Program-made: the position numbers and the translations under genes
Part shown: piece by piece, positions 27,094 through 36,627 of the stretch
Layout of the letters: every line of letters starts with the position of its first letter
Position numbering within the stretch: the first letter of the stretch is position 1
Assembly (NCBI RefSeq): GCF_020923435.1
Contig: NZ_CP087263.1
Coordinates: 3,429,970-3,493,969 of the forward strand
Direction of reading: 5' to 3'
Source: Brevibacillus humidisoli
GTDB taxonomy: Bacteria; Bacillota; Bacilli; Brevibacillales; Brevibacillaceae
DNA length: 64,000 nt
The notes under the pieces: model-generated
Told to the model about the DNA's origin: nothing
What the model saw: the letters and a program-made list of their open reading frames with translations, nothing else
Database searches by the model: none

Positions 27094-28674
27094 CTATCGG
27101 ATTCGTGGTCCTTGCTGTGCGATCTCGACCGCATTTGGAAACTTTTTGCTGAAGTTTTCCGCGAAGCGGCTGGCCAATTCTCTTGCCTGACGGTCGTAAG
27201 CTTCCTTGTCCGTCCAGGTGTTGCGCGGCTGAAGCACCTCTGAGGGCACCCCCGGGCAGTTGGTCGGCACCTCTACACCGAAGACCGGATCGATGACAAA
27301 CTGTGCGTTTTCCAGCTCTCCCTGAATGGCTGCGGTGACCATCGCCCTCGTATAGGCCAGCTCCATCCGCTTTCCGACACCTACAGGGCCGCCAGTCCAG
27401 CCGGTGTTGACCAGGTAGACACGCACATTGTTTTGGACGATCTTTTTGCCGAGCATTTCCGCGTACACCACCGGATCAAGCGGCAGGAAGGGGGCTCCGA
27501 AGCAGGTGGAGAACTCGGTTTGAGGTGTCGTGACTCCCCGCTCTGTTCCTGCCATCTTACTGGTATAGCCGGAGAGGAAGTGGTACATCGCCTGTTCTTT
27601 TGTCAGCTTGGAGATCGGCGGGATCACCCCAAACGAGTCAGCGGTAAGAAAAATGATCACGTCCGGATGACCGCCAACACCAGGGATCACCGCGCCAGGG
27701 ATCTTCTCCACCGGATAGGCGGCACGAGTGTTCTCCGTATACGTATCACTATCGTAATCAGCTTTTCTGGTCAGCGGATCGACATCGACATTCTCCAGCA
27801 CCGTACCGAAGCTGATTGCCTGCCAGATCTGCGGTTCTCCCTTTTCCGACAGCCGAATGCATTTGGCGTAGCAGCCTCCTTCAATATTGAAGACGCCGTT
27901 GTCTGACCAGCCGTGTTCGTCATCCCCGATCAGGAAGCGGTCGGGGTCGGCTGACAACGTGGTTTTCCCCGTTCCCGACAGGCCGAAGAAGAGAGCCACT
28001 TTCTCGTCTTTGCCCACATTGGCCGAACAATGCATGGAAAGGACGTTGGCCTCCGGCAGCAGGTAATTCATCACAGTAAAGATTGATTTCTTCATCTCGC
28101 CAGCGTATTCGGTTCCGCCGATGAGCACCGTCTTGCGTTCAAAGCTGATGATGATAAACGTCTCCGAATGAGTGCCATGTACGGCCGGATCTGCTTTAAA
28201 GCCCGGTGCAGAGATAATCGTGAACTCCGGCGAATGCGCAGCCAGTTCTACTGCCGTAGGGCGAATGAACAGCTGCCGCGCAAACAGGTTGTGCCAAGCA
28301 TACTCGTTGACGACGCGAAGCGACAGTCGATAATCCTGATCGGCACCGGCAAACCCGTCGAATACAAACAGTTCTTTCTCATGTAAATAGTCAAGCACGT
28401 CCGTGTAGAGCCGTTCGAATTGATCGACAGCAATCGGCTGATTGCCGGGACCCCAGTTTATCTTTTCCCGAACCGACTCCTCATCCACGAAAAATTTATC
28501 TTTGGGAGAACGCCCGGTATACTTGCCCGTTAGGGTGTTGAGCGCTCCCTGATCAGTCAGCACACCCTCGCCCCGCTTTACTGCGGCCTCAACGAGCTGT
28601 GGTACGGACAGATTGTATTTTACGTCGGAGTTCGCGAGCACCTCATTCAGTGTTTTGACTGTCTTGATTTTCAT
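27094..28674 (-). CDS. pckA: Phosphoenolpyruvate carboxykinase (ATP)
   Basis: A 526-aa ATP-dependent enzyme converting oxaloacetate and ATP to phosphoenolpyruvate, the entry step of gluconeogenesis. The kinase P-loop [14 protein letters not shown] is near residue 240, with the Mg/Mn and oxaloacetate motifs GRSPKDKF near 58 and IGDDEHGW after the P-loop. ATG at 28674 has AAGGAG nine bases upstream; an in-frame start at 28698 does not. Its promoter carries a CcpN-like box, matching known glycolytic repression of pckA in B. subtilis. Confidence 0.96.
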   Translation of the reverse strand: MKIKTVKTLNEVLANSDVKYNLSVPQLVEAAVKRGEGVLTDQGALNTLTGKYTGRSPKDKFFVDEESVREKINWGPGNQPIAVDQFERLYTDVLDYLHEKELFVFDGFAGADQDYRLSLRVVNEYAWHNLFARQLFIRPTAVELAAHSPEFTIISAPGFKADPAVHGTHSETFIIISFERKTVLIGGTEYAGEMKKSIFTVMNYLLPEANVLSMHCSANVGKDEKVALFFGLSGTGKTTLSADPDRFLIGDDEHGWSDNGVFNIEGGCYAKCIRLSEKGEPQIWQAISFGTVLENVDVDPLTRKADYDSDTYTENTRAAYPVEKIPGAVIPGVGGHPDVIIFLTADSFGVIPPISKLTKEQAMYHFLSGYTSKMAGTERGVTTPQTEFSTCFGAPFLPLDPVVYAEMLGKKIVQNNVRVYLVNTGWTGGPVGVGKRMELAYTRAMVTAAIQGELENAQFVIDPVFGVEVPTNCPGVPSEVLQPRNTWTDKEAYDRQARELASRFAENFSKKFPNAVEIAQQGPRIR

Positions 28675-28730
28675 GTGAACGATCTCCTTCCCACACATTC
28701 CACATTGTGATTATCTGTTTACGCTGTTCG

Positions 28731-28758
28731 TTGATAAATAGTATATCACATTTATCAA
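28731..28758 (-). promoter_or_regulatory. pckA promoter region: inverted repeat and CcpN-like box
   Basis: On the minus strand TTGATAAAT and ATTTATCAA (perfect 9-base arms) enclose a -10-like TATACT (28740-28745). The box TGTGATATACT (28740-28750) matches in every position the CcpN consensus TRTGHYATAYW as I remember it. No good -35 is seen at 17 bases. Confidence 0.6.
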
Positions 28759-28813
28759 ATTAAGCCACATGATTTTGCGGAGTTGTGTGAAAAAAATGTG
28801 AAGGCTCGTCTGA

Positions 28814-30019
28814 TTAGGATGACAGATGGCGCATGGAGACGATAATCCCCAGCGCTGCAACCAGTAAAAGTCCTGCCAAGACGAAGTAGCCACCTTCTAC
28901 ACCAGTGGTGTCAATCATGACAGTGAACAAAGAGAGCAGCAGCATCCGCAGCAGCGTACCGATCGATTGGAAGAAACTCATCACCCTGCCCATGAAACGG
29001 TTGGGCAGCACCTCCATGTAAACGTTCTGTCGAATCAGCCGTGTTGAAACGTTGCACCAACCTATAAATGCTGACATGAGGACAAACATCCATGCTTTTG
29101 GAACAGCGACTGTCAACACGAAAGCAAGCACCATCAACAGGTAATAAAACACCATGGAAGAAAACGCACCGCCTATTCGACTGATCCAGGCAAAAAGGAT
29201 ACCTGCCGCCATTGCACCGACGGAGTACGCAACCTCGCCAAATGAGAAGATGCTCACATCTTCTGACAACGTTTGACTCACAAAGACTGGGTTAAGCAAG
29301 TTCACCAACGTGACCGTAAGGAAGGGGACTAGAGCAGAAACTCCGAATATCATAAAGCCTCGTCTTTCCCTCAGATAGAGCCAACCCTGGCGGAGCGACT
29401 CTCCCCAGGGTGTTCGGACATCCTTCTCGGCTTGCTTTTCCACTGTAAAAACGTAGTCGATGCCTAACAGCATGACAAAGGCAATCAGATACGTCAATGC
29501 GTTAAGCAGCAGTAGCACATGAAGGCCGACCGGTTCCAAAAGCAGGCCAGAGCAAGCACCGGCCAGAACCAGAGCAGTTTGGTTCTCCACTTCCAGCAAC
29601 GAGTTGATCTGGTTGTACTGCTTGCGGTCAAATGTTTCCTGGACAAAGGCAGACAGTGCTGGATAGTGGAGCTGCAAGATGAAGGTAGTCGCCAAAAAAA
29701 TGAGCATCAGCATCCACCCCTGGTACGCACCCCCAAACCCCCACATCGCCATGAGCGCCAGTACGGTGAACCCTCCTGCCTGTTCCAGCTGCAAGATGGC
29801 CTTGCGGGAAAAGCGGTCGATCCATGTCCCGATAAAAGGTCCGATCAGAAACACGAAAATAGAAGAGACAAGCATCGTAGAGCCAAGAAGTTTGGCGGAG
29901 CCCGTGGTTTCCACCAAATGCCAGGAGACGCCAATCATGGTCATCCCCTGGCCAAAACCGGAAAACAGGTTCGAAAAAAATAGTTTGCGAAACGTACGAT
30001 CCTCAAAAACCTCTCGCAC
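28814..30019 (-). CDS. MFS transporter (12 TM, exporter-like)
   Basis: A 401-aa major facilitator protein with about 12 hydrophobic helices. The loop 2-3 motif is GTWIDRFSRKAIL near residue 68. It resembles the EntS/MefA-like branch of exporters (KLFFSNLFSGFGQGM at the N-terminus), but the substrate cannot be named. GTG at 30019 follows AAAGGAG. It is separated from pckA by about 140 bases and from the aldo/keto reductase by a terminator. Confidence 0.83.
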   Translation of the reverse strand: MREVFEDRTFRKLFFSNLFSGFGQGMTMIGVSWHLVETTGSAKLLGSTMLVSSIFVFLIGPFIGTWIDRFSRKAILQLEQAGGFTVLALMAMWGFGGAYQGWMLMLIFLATTFILQLHYPALSAFVQETFDRKQYNQINSLLEVENQTALVLAGACSGLLLEPVGLHVLLLLNALTYLIAFVMLLGIDYVFTVEKQAEKDVRTPWGESLRQGWLYLRERRGFMIFGVSALVPFLTVTLVNLLNPVFVSQTLSEDVSIFSFGEVAYSVGAMAAGILFAWISRIGGAFSSMVFYYLLMVLAFVLTVAVPKAWMFVLMSAFIGWCNVSTRLIRQNVYMEVLPNRFMGRVMSFFQSIGTLLRMLLLSLFTVMIDTTGVEGGYFVLAGLLLVAALGIIVSMRHLSS

Positions 30020-30103
30020 TTTGTCGTCACTCCTTTTGATCCTATGTAGCTGACAAAGGTTCCATAGACCACTCCCCTTTTCCAGCCCCTAAAAAAACAA
30101 TAA

Positions 30104-30151
30104 GGGCCTGGTTATGACGAAGGGCTTTCCTTCATTCATAACCAGACCCTA
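30104..30151 (-). terminator. Terminator of the aldo/keto reductase gene
   Basis: A long imperfect stem: AGGGTCTGGTTATGA pairs with TCATAACCAGGCCCT on the minus strand, followed by TTATTGTTTTTTT. Confidence 0.85.
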
Positions 30152-30239
30152 GGATCTGTGGGACGACTATATTACATATCAAAAGTATACCACTATTTGG
30201 CTCTGCAACGGAACCGCTTTTTATGGCAACACTTTTTGA

Positions 30240-31271
30240 TCAGCTTGAACGGGCGGGTGTGCTGTTCATTGTCAATCGGCGAATCTCATCCTGAATCGGC
30301 AAGTGGTAGGGGCATGCGCGCTCACACAAAGGACGGTCGCGGCACGGCTCGTAAGTGAGACATTGAGAGAACTTCTCTTCTGACTTGTTCCACAATTCTT
30401 CGCCGGCTGGAAGCAGTCCGTATCGGTTCCGATAGCGGGACGGGATCAGTGTATCGGGGATGCGGATGCCGAGAGGACAGGAACAGTAGTTGCAGCGGCG
30501 GCAGCCGTGCTCGTCCAACCCTTCCGCCATTTGCACCAACTGGCTTCTTTCCTCTGCGGTCACTTCATGCTCTAGTGCCGCCAGATTACTGTCCACTTCA
30601 GCGATGCTTTTCATCCCGGATAGCACGACGTGTGCTGCAGATCCGCCCGTGTAGCGAATCGCCTCTTCGGTTCGCGATAAAAACGGTCCGGACAGCGGCT
30701 TCATCGCGATCATCCCAACATCAAGATCGATCGCTGTCGGCATCAGATCCCGCTCGGCAAACGGCTGTACCATACTCAGGTGAAACAGCACCGTATCGAA
30801 CGGATAATCCTTTAGCCAACGAGCCAGCAGTTCCGGACGATGACCGGTGATGCCGATGTGGCCGATATAGCCTTTTTCTTTCATCTCTACAGCGGCGCGC
30901 AGCGCGCCATCGGGTGATTTGACCTCCCGGTATTCGCTGACATAGTTGACATAGTGTATCTGCAATATATCGATGTAGTCCGTATGAAGCAGCTTGAGGC
31001 TGTTCTCGATCTCCTCTTTGGCCTCCGTGTATGAGCGCTTCTGGGTCTTCGTCGCCAATACGTACTCGTGGCGGCGGGAAGCAATTGCCTTGCCCAGTTT
31101 CTCTTGACTGTCGCCGTACGCTGCGGCCGTATCGATATAGGTGATTCCCCGATCTAATGCGTGGTTCATCACGCGATCAGCCTCTGTCTGATCCAGCTTT
31201 GGCAAATGCATCGCGCCAAAGCCAAGCTGCGAAACCGTGAGATTGGTTCTGCCAAGCCGTATGTTCTTCAT
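30240..31271 (-). CDS. Aldo/keto reductase with C-terminal Fe-S cysteine motifs
   Basis: A 343-aa protein: AKR TIM barrel (about 1-260; catalytic Asp, Tyr, Lys in YIDTAAAYG and VLATKTQ, and the His in DILQIHYVNY) plus a cysteine-rich tail. The tail has C-x2-C-x2-C-x-C-P (GCRRCNYCSCP, about 256-266) and C-x6-C-x5-C-x3-C-P (about 310-327), suggesting one or two 4Fe-4S clusters. Such fused reductases occur widely in anaerobes and bacilli; substrate unknown. It is monocistronic. Confidence 0.86.
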   Translation of the reverse strand: MKNIRLGRTNLTVSQLGFGAMHLPKLDQTEADRVMNHALDRGITYIDTAAAYGDSQEKLGKAIASRRHEYVLATKTQKRSYTEAKEEIENSLKLLHTDYIDILQIHYVNYVSEYREVKSPDGALRAAVEMKEKGYIGHIGITGHRPELLARWLKDYPFDTVLFHLSMVQPFAERDLMPTAIDLDVGMIAMKPLSGPFLSRTEEAIRYTGGSAAHVVLSGMKSIAEVDSNLAALEHEVTAEERSQLVQMAEGLDEHGCRRCNYCSCPLGIRIPDTLIPSRYRNRYGLLPAGEELWNKSEEKFSQCLTYEPCRDRPLCERACPYHLPIQDEIRRLTMNSTPARSS

Positions 31272-31359
31272 TTCTCACCAACTCCTGCCTGCCATTATAC
31301 CACAGGCTGGAGCGGACAGGATTGCCTGTCTGCACATCGACATCGCCGGTACGGACCTT

Positions 31360-31710
31360 TTACCTGGACTCCTGCAAAGTGAGTCGAAGCAATGCATCTA
31401 ACTTCAGTTGATCTCGCAGCGCTCCTGTCTGCCGAATGAACTGGCGGGCATGCAGGTAAGACAGCTCGTCACCTGAAAACAGGCGAAGCAGATCTCGCTC
31501 ACGCCCACAGAGAGTGAAATCGGCTTTCATTCCCTGTGGCCAATCACCAAACTGGCACTCCTGTCCCGAAAAGGAGAGCATCATCCTCAACGCTCTATCC
31601 TCTACAACCAGTCCAATCCGCCGCTCCCATCCTCTGATCAGCGGTCGAAGAAATGTTTTTTCCGCCAGTCGTTTCTGAAATACGGTCAAGCTGTTTGACA
31701 ACCCTGCCAC
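31360..31710 (-). CDS. SCP2-like small protein
   Basis: A 116-aa protein resembling the sterol carrier protein 2 fold: MLSFSGQECQFGDWPQ, then ADFTLCGRERDLLRLFSGDE and a final LKLDALLRLTL matching the usual TLRGSEEDLLALLSG...GDLALALRL pattern. The ligand is unknown. GTG at 31710 (AAAGGGTGGG before it) is preferred to the ATG at 31743, which has no site. Confidence 0.55.
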   Translation of the reverse strand: MAGLSNSLTVFQKRLAEKTFLRPLIRGWERRIGLVVEDRALRMMLSFSGQECQFGDWPQGMKADFTLCGRERDLLRLFSGDELSYLHARQFIRQTGALRDQLKLDALLRLTLQESR

Positions 31711-31847
31711 AATCCCACCCTTTCCGCAACCTGCCATCTGCAAAAACAGCTTCTGGATGGGCTGCGTCGAATCCTTTGGCGAGGGGAGAGAAGCCTTGTC
31801 GTCTCCTGTCGCGCTGTCGTAAAACCTCTCGACAAAAACAAAAAAAC

Positions 31848-31880
31848 TGATGGCCTGCCCTGTACGGGGCGACCATCAGC
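31848..31880 (-). terminator. Terminator of the VOC-family gene
   Basis: CTGATGG...GCCC pairs with GGGC...CCATCAG on the minus strand, followed by TTTTTTTGTTTTTG. Confidence 0.85.
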
Positions 31881-31912
31881 TGTACCTCCGGGACTTATCC
31901 GGTACATAATGA

Positions 31913-32305
31913 TCAGATTTCGTCCTGCTCATCTTTTTCTACCCTTACTTCCAAGTGGTGTCCGTCTGGAGATTCGAAATAAAGATTATAACTCTTCGGG
32001 CGCTCGATTGGTCCGCGATAGGGGATATTTTGCACTTCCAGCTTGTCAACCAGGTAGTCCAGTTCCGCTCGAGTGGCTACGGAAAAAGCAATATGGTCCA
32101 CCTGACCAACACCATTCTGCCCATCCATGTCATGTTGATGAAGGCCAATCCTCACGTGGGAACCCAGTGTAAAGTAGATGGGCTGACTCTCATCGACATC
32201 ATCCAACGGTAACGGAACCTCAAGAATTTCTTTAAAGAATTCGGCTGTTTTCAGCGGGTTCCGACAGTTGAGTCCAATGTGATGAACACCTTGCAAGTAT
32301 AGCAT
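31913..32305 (-). CDS. VOC family protein (glyoxalase/bleomycin resistance fold)
   Basis: A 130-aa single-domain protein of two beta-alpha-beta3 repeats. Potential metal ligands are His in GVHHIGLN, His in VDHIAFSV, and Glu in LYFESPDGHHLEVR, so a dioxygenase-, epimerase- or glyoxalase-like metal site is complete. Substrate unknown. ATG at 32305 has GGGAGG ten bases upstream; the upstream extension to 32356 has no site. Confidence 0.82.
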   Translation of the reverse strand: MLYLQGVHHIGLNCRNPLKTAEFFKEILEVPLPLDDVDESQPIYFTLGSHVRIGLHQHDMDGQNGVGQVDHIAFSVATRAELDYLVDKLEVQNIPYRGPIERPKSYNLYFESPDGHHLEVRVEKDEQDEI

Positions 32306-32370
32306 TTGTGCAATCCTCCCAAAACGGCAAGCGATCTCTTCCATAATGATGCACACATGACGAAAAAATA

Positions 32371-32802
32371 TTACGCGGTATACCGTGACATCTCTTTTCG
32401 CTTGTTGTAGTTCCTGAGACGCTCACTCAAATGCTGCAGTCGCACTTTCAACGCATCTCGCCATTCGTCATCCTCAAGCCCTTTGGCAATGCCCAACAGA
32501 TCAAGGGCGATGTCAATCTGCTGCTTTAGTACTTCGGCATAATTGCCATCATCAGTCATCGTACAATTCTCGAACAAATCCGGCAGATTGTCAACCGTTA
32601 CAAAATCGCTGAAATCGACTTCCCGAGCATTATCGCCTTGTGCATATTCTACAAGTATTTCGAATTCCCCTTCAATGGCGGGATGAACATCCATTCGGTT
32701 GCAAACAGGGCAGAACATGATCGGAACGTTGTGAACCAGCGTCTTTTGGTGACGAACCGTACCAAATGAGCCAATCATACCCGCTCCACAACAAAAACTC
32801 AT
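32371..32802 (-). CDS. Uncharacterised cysteine-containing protein
   Basis: A 143-aa protein that I recall as a conserved type in Bacillales but cannot name. Features: N-terminal SFCCGAGMIG with two adjacent Cys, then MFCPVCNRMDVHPAI with a C-x2-C that could bind zinc together with the first pair, an acidic middle (VDFSDFVTVDNLPDLF) and a helical C-terminus (QIDIALDLLGIAKGL...RDALKVRLQHLSERL). No signal peptide. The VOC gene follows 65 bases downstream on the same strand. Confidence 0.7.
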   Translation of the reverse strand: MSFCCGAGMIGSFGTVRHQKTLVHNVPIMFCPVCNRMDVHPAIEGEFEILVEYAQGDNAREVDFSDFVTVDNLPDLFENCTMTDDGNYAEVLKQQIDIALDLLGIAKGLEDDEWRDALKVRLQHLSERLRNYNKRKEMSRYTA

Positions 32803-33083
32803 ACTCTATCCCCTCCTGACGCACGCGTATAGGCGCGTCTTGTCATAGTCTATCTTTATTCGATTGTAACTCACCTCACTCCTCTCTACCAAGCCTAAAA
32901 TCATACCAGTTTATCCAGTTGATATCGGCAGGCGGCGAGTGCAGCAATCGAGTTGAATCGATCCTTTCATCTATCATATTCAGACTAATCTGGAAACTTG
33001 CAAGAAACTTTTCTTCTGACAGCCACATCTGAAAACCATGGCCGGAGTAAGCAATCGCACCCACAAGCGGCGATCAGAAAAAA
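32803..33083. other. Intergenic region, no clear gene
   Basis: About 280 bases between an uncharacterised gene and the gcvH terminator. A 62-codon GTG frame on the minus strand (32876-33064) lacks a ribosome site and recognised features. The promoter of the 32371-32802 gene should be here. Confidence 0.4.
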
Positions 33084-33124
33084 GGCTCCCCCTTTGCTTT
33101 CGCCTGCAAAGCAAAGAGGAAGCC
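33084..33124 (-). terminator. Terminator of gcvH
   Basis: GGCTTCC...CTTTGCTTT pairs with AAAGCAAAG...GGAGCC on the minus strand, followed by TTTTTT. Confidence 0.87.
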
Positions 33125-33152
33125 CGCACAAGGTTGTGAAAGCAGTCTTGGA

Positions 33153-33533
33153 CTACTCCTTCACCATCGCTTCGTACTTCTCTGCGTCCATCAGTTTATC
33201 CAACTCGCTGGGATCGGAGATTTCTACTACGATCATCCACGCTTGATCATACGGTGAGGAGTTGACCAATTCAGGCGAGTCTTCCAGCTCCCCATTCACT
33301 TCCAGCACCTTACCGCTGATCGGTGCGTACAGCTCGGATACGGTTTTAACCGACTCGACACTGCCGAATGGCTCATCTTGCTTGATCGCTGCTCCCACCT
33401 CGGGAAGCTCCACAAATACGATATCGCCCAATTCCGATTGTGCAAACGACGTAATGCCGATATACGCTTTGTTCCCCTCTACGCGTACCCACTCGTGCTC
33501 TTCGCTGTACTTAAGCTCTTTTGGATAATCCAT
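33153..33533 (-). CDS. gcvH: Glycine cleavage system H protein
   Basis: A 126-aa lipoyl-carrier protein. The lipoylated Lys lies in [16 protein letters not shown] (about residue 63). It shuttles aminomethyl groups between the P and T proteins and in bacilli also serves as the lipoyl relay for other complexes. The gcvP and gcvT genes are not in the window, so gcvH is an isolated unit, as in B. subtilis. A typical strong site precedes ATG 33533. Confidence 0.96.
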   Translation of the reverse strand: MDYPKELKYSEEHEWVRVEGNKAYIGITSFAQSELGDIVFVELPEVGAAIKQDEPFGSVESVKTVSELYAPISGKVLEVNGELEDSPELVNSSPYDQAWMIVVEISDPSELDKLMDAEKYEAMVKE

Positions 33534-33595
33534 CTGCGTTACTCCTCCTATTGATCTTAATCATTGTCTATCGCTACTACTATTGGACAAAGATC

Positions 33596-34048
33596 TTACG
33601 ATTCCTCTTCGATGCCGAGAATTCGGAACAACCGTTTTTTGACCAGGTTCAACCCTTTTTCCCCTGCCTGGAAGTGACGAAGCTGGAGGGACTCATCAAA
33701 CAGATAGTAGGCTGGAACGTACTCGTTCTGGAACGCATCGGTCGTGGTCATCCGATTATCGATCGCGATGGGGTGGGTCAAGTTGTGCTCGGCAATGGTC
33801 TCTTTAATCACCGCAATATCCGTATCTGCTTCCGATCGCGGCATGTGGATGCCTACCATCTGCAGGCCTTGTTGGGCATACTTATCCCGCCATTCGTTGA
33901 TTTGCGGCATCGATTCTTTGCACATGTGGCAGCTGACCGACCAGAAATGAATCAACACCGGCTTGCCCGCCAGATCATCCTTGCTCACCTGACCATTCAC
34001 CCATTCGGTAATCCCGGGAAAATCGGGCAACTCTTCACGTAACCTCAC
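33596..34048 (-). CDS. Thioredoxin-fold redoxin (TlpA/ResA-like), cytoplasmic
   Basis: A 150-aa redoxin-domain protein. The active site is C-H-M-C in FWSVSCHMCKESMP, an unusual dipeptide between the Cys pair. A cis-Pro region is in NEYVPAYYLFD. There is no signal peptide or membrane anchor, so it should be cytoplasmic, unlike ResA. GTG at 34048 is chosen because AAAGGGG is nine bases upstream; TTG at 34057 sits directly on the site. It is next to gcvH and downstream of the peroxiredoxin, which suggests redox maintenance. Confidence 0.78.
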   Translation of the reverse strand: MRLREELPDFPGITEWVNGQVSKDDLAGKPVLIHFWSVSCHMCKESMPQINEWRDKYAQQGLQMVGIHMPRSEADTDIAVIKETIAEHNLTHPIAIDNRMTTTDAFQNEYVPAYYLFDESLQLRHFQAGEKGLNLVKKRLFRILGIEEES

Positions 34049-34168
34049 TGTTTCCAACCCCTTTCCATATGTAGACCTACGTTGCGTGTGTAACAGCAGT
34101 TTTTCCTCATACCCTATTCTGCCATAGCACGAAAAACCTATGCTCCACTTGTCGTTTCGTTAAAAAAA

Positions 34169-34192
34169 GGTCTAACAGAAATCAGTTAGACC
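34169..34192 (-). terminator. Terminator of the peroxiredoxin gene
   Basis: GGTCTAAC pairs with GTTAGACC; with flanking A/T pairs it continues into TTTTTTTAA on the minus strand. Confidence 0.87.
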
Positions 34193-34305
34193 TTTCTGAC
34201 CGAAGACAAAAGGGAGCGGCGCGGGGGAGATAGCTCTCCGCCTGTACCGAGGCTTTGTCTGCACGCTACCTTTTTGGAACAGTCGTTTCATACACCCCGT
34301 TGTGC

Positions 34306-34854
34306 TTAACTTTTGACAAGGTGCTCCTCACCCGGACGCCAATTAGCCGGGCAGAGACCACCCGATTGCAGTGCTTGCAGCACTCGCAGAGTCTCATCCA
34401 CGGAGCGGCCGATGTTCAGATCGGTGACGACTTGATAGCGCAGCACGCCTTCCGGATCAATGATGAACAGACCGCGGAATGCAACGCCATCTTCTTCATC
34501 CAGCACGCCGTAGTCGCGTGCGACTGTTTTCAAGAAGTCGGAAGCTAGTGGGTAATTGAGACCGCCCAAACCGTTTTTGTCGCGAGGCGTGTTGATCCAT
34601 GCACGGTGGGAGTGGATGGAGTCAACCGAAACCCCAAGTACCTCTGCATCGAGATCTTTGAAGTCTTCCATCGAATCACTAAGCGCAATGATCTCGGTTG
34701 GGCAGACAAATGTGAAGTCAAGCGGGTAGAAGAACATCACCAGCCATTTGCCTTTGTAGTCAGACAGCGAAACCTTGCCAAAGTCCTTCCCATTACCCAG
34801 CGCTGTTTCCATCGTGAAATCAGGTGCCGGCAAACCTACCAAACGTTGTGCCAT
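34306..34854 (-). CDS. 2-Cys peroxiredoxin (AhpC/Prx1 type)
   Basis: A 182-aa peroxidase reducing H2O2 and organic hydroperoxides. The peroxidatic Cys is in FTFVCPTEI (about residue 50) and the resolving Cys in SGGLCPANW (about 170), as in typical 2-Cys enzymes. No ahpF is adjacent, so thioredoxin is the likely reductant. ATG at 34854 has AAAGGAGG ten bases upstream; the frame upstream to 34887 ([11 protein letters not shown]) covers that site. Confidence 0.92.
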   Translation of the reverse strand: MAQRLVGLPAPDFTMETALGNGKDFGKVSLSDYKGKWLVMFFYPLDFTFVCPTEIIALSDSMEDFKDLDAEVLGVSVDSIHSHRAWINTPRDKNGLGGLNYPLASDFLKTVARDYGVLDEEDGVAFRGLFIIDPEGVLRYQVVTDLNIGRSVDETLRVLQALQSGGLCPANWRPGEEHLVKS

Positions 34855-35010
34855 TTTATCGTGGCCTCCTTTGAACAGTTGGTTCATTTTTTAGTAAGCC
34901 AAGTTCTGCCAGCCTTGGACAACACCGTTAAAAAGGATGCCCACATACACCTGATTTATACCGCTCGTAAGGAAAACTTGTGTCAATGTTTTGCGCGCTC
35001 CAAGAAGCGA

Positions 35011-36204
35011 CTATTGCTGCGGCACCTGATGGAGAATGCCGGATTGCTCAATGCGTCCAACGGCCTCCAACAGCTCGTCTGGCTTCTTCACCAATGCGAT
35101 GCGCACGTATCCTTCTCCCTCTGCGCCAAATGCACTGCCTGGTATGACTACTACACCCGCCTGTTCCAGCAACCGAAAGGCAAACTGACGAGACGACCAT
35201 CCTCGTGGTATCGATGCCCAGACGAACATCGTCGCTTTCGGAGCCGGGATCGTCCAGCCAATCTGATTGAGTCCCGTCAACAGCACATCGCGCCGTTCCT
35301 GATAGAGAGGGCCTATCGTATTGGGAAAGTGGCCGGACATGTCTCCTCGCAGTGCGGCAATCGCCATCTCCTGTACAGGGTAGAACACACCATAGTCAAT
35401 GTTGGATTTGATCATGGCGAGTGGTTGTATCAGCTCCGCATTGCCGACCACATAAGCGATCCGGCAGCCCGCCATGTTAAAACTTTTCGAAAACGAATTG
35501 AATTCGATCGCCACATCTTTTGCTCCTGCCACCTGCAGGAAGCTGGGCGGCCGATACCCGTCAAAGGCCATCTCCGAATAAGCCAGATCGTGAACCACCA
35601 TGATCCCGTACTGCCTGGCAAACCGAACAACCTGCTCGAAAAAAGAAAGCGGTGCGACGGCTGAAACCGGATTGTTGGGATAGTTCAGGATCATCAGTTT
35701 GGCACGCTTCCGCACCTCCTCCGGTATCGCCTCCAGATCGGGCAGATAGCCGTTTTCCTCTCGGAGCGGCATCGGATACATCTCGGCACCGGCCAGATGG
35801 ACACTTCCGGCGTAGATCGGGTAGCCGGGGTCAGGAACCAGAACGATTTCACCCGGATCGACCCAAGCCATCGCCACGTGGGCCAATCCGTCCTGGGAGC
35901 CCATCAGGGCATGTACCTCCTGGTCGGGATCAAGCTCTACGCCAAACCGATATGTATACCACTCGGCCACTGCCTGCCGAAAGTGGGGGGATCCTTCTGA
36001 CATCGGATAACCATATACATCGGGCCGCTGTACAGCCGCTGTCAATGCTTCCACCAGATGAGGGGCAGGCGGTTGATCGGGACTGCCGATGCCCAGATCG
36101 ATCACCCTGACGGTACGTGCCGCCTCTTTTTTTCGCTGGGCCATCTCAGTAAAAATCGCAGAAGTCAGCTTCTGCACTCTGCGCGATGGCTGAGGGCGGT
36201 TCAT
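35011..36204 (-). CDS. Class I/II PLP aminotransferase (LL-DAP aminotransferase-like)
   Basis: A 397-aa fold-type I aminotransferase. PLP contacts: NYPNNPVSAVAP (Asn), HDLAYSEMAF (Asp, Tyr), and the Schiff-base Lys in EFNSFSKSFNMAGCRIAY (about 237). The sequence resembles LL-diaminopimelate/aspartate-type aminotransferases found in many bacilli, but the substrate is unproven; it is not the mtnE of the methionine salvage genes by position. ATG at 36204 follows TGGAGG and overlaps the ArsC-like gene by four bases, so the two form an operon. Confidence 0.84.
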   Translation of the reverse strand: MNRPQPSRRVQKLTSAIFTEMAQRKKEAARTVRVIDLGIGSPDQPPAPHLVEALTAAVQRPDVYGYPMSEGSPHFRQAVAEWYTYRFGVELDPDQEVHALMGSQDGLAHVAMAWVDPGEIVLVPDPGYPIYAGSVHLAGAEMYPMPLREENGYLPDLEAIPEEVRKRAKLMILNYPNNPVSAVAPLSFFEQVVRFARQYGIMVVHDLAYSEMAFDGYRPPSFLQVAGAKDVAIEFNSFSKSFNMAGCRIAYVVGNAELIQPLAMIKSNIDYGVFYPVQEMAIAALRGDMSGHFPNTIGPLYQERRDVLLTGLNQIGWTIPAPKATMFVWASIPRGWSSRQFAFRLLEQAGVVVIPGSAFGAEGEGYVRIALVKKPDELLEAVGRIEQSGILHQVPQQ

Positions 36205-36563
36205 CGAACTGGCCTCCACTGCTCCATCTCATCTTCTCTGAAACCGACGGTCACCCGGCTGCCGTCCGTGATTAGCGGACGTTTGATCAGCTTGCCGTTT
36301 TGCGAGAGGAGATCGAGCATCTCGTCTTCACTCATCGCTGGGAGCCGCTCCTTCAGATTCAGTTCACGGTAGAGCTGGCCGCTCGTGTTGAAAAATTTCT
36401 TCAAGTCAAGACCGCTTTGCTGCCACATGCGGCGCAGTTCCTCTTTGCTGGGCGGCTGCTCGACGATCGGAATCGCTTCATAGGAGATCTCCTCTTTGCT
36501 CAACCACTGTTTCGCTTTGCGGCACGTACCGCACTTATCGTACACATACGCCTTCAAGGTCAT
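36201..36563 (-). CDS. ArsC/Spx-family reductase-like protein (YusI-like)
   Basis: A 120-aa thioredoxin-fold protein of the ArsC/Spx superfamily. N-terminal YDKCGTCRKAKQWL gives a C-x2-C redox pair, and RPLITDG is the conserved Arg-Pro segment. It is more like YusI than Spx; in B. subtilis yusI is next to gcvH, which is nearby here. The exact role is unknown. It is first in a two-gene operon with an aminotransferase. Confidence 0.84.
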   Translation of the reverse strand: MTLKAYVYDKCGTCRKAKQWLSKEEISYEAIPIVEQPPSKEELRRMWQQSGLDLKKFFNTSGQLYRELNLKERLPAMSEDEMLDLLSQNGKLIKRPLITDGSRVTVGFREDEMEQWRPVR

Positions 36564-36627
36564 TTGCCATCATTCCCACCTTTTTTCTTTCTGTCAGCAT
36601 ACCATGTCAGGACAAGGGTGCTCAAAC

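Noticed and set aside
32876-33064. 62-codon minus-strand GTG frame between gcvH and an unknown gene
   Set aside because: It begins just after the gcvH terminator, has no ribosome site and no recognised feature.
34606-35664. A 352-codon plus-strand frame over the peroxiredoxin and aminotransferase genes
   Set aside because: It covers well-identified genes on the other strand and shows no protein features.
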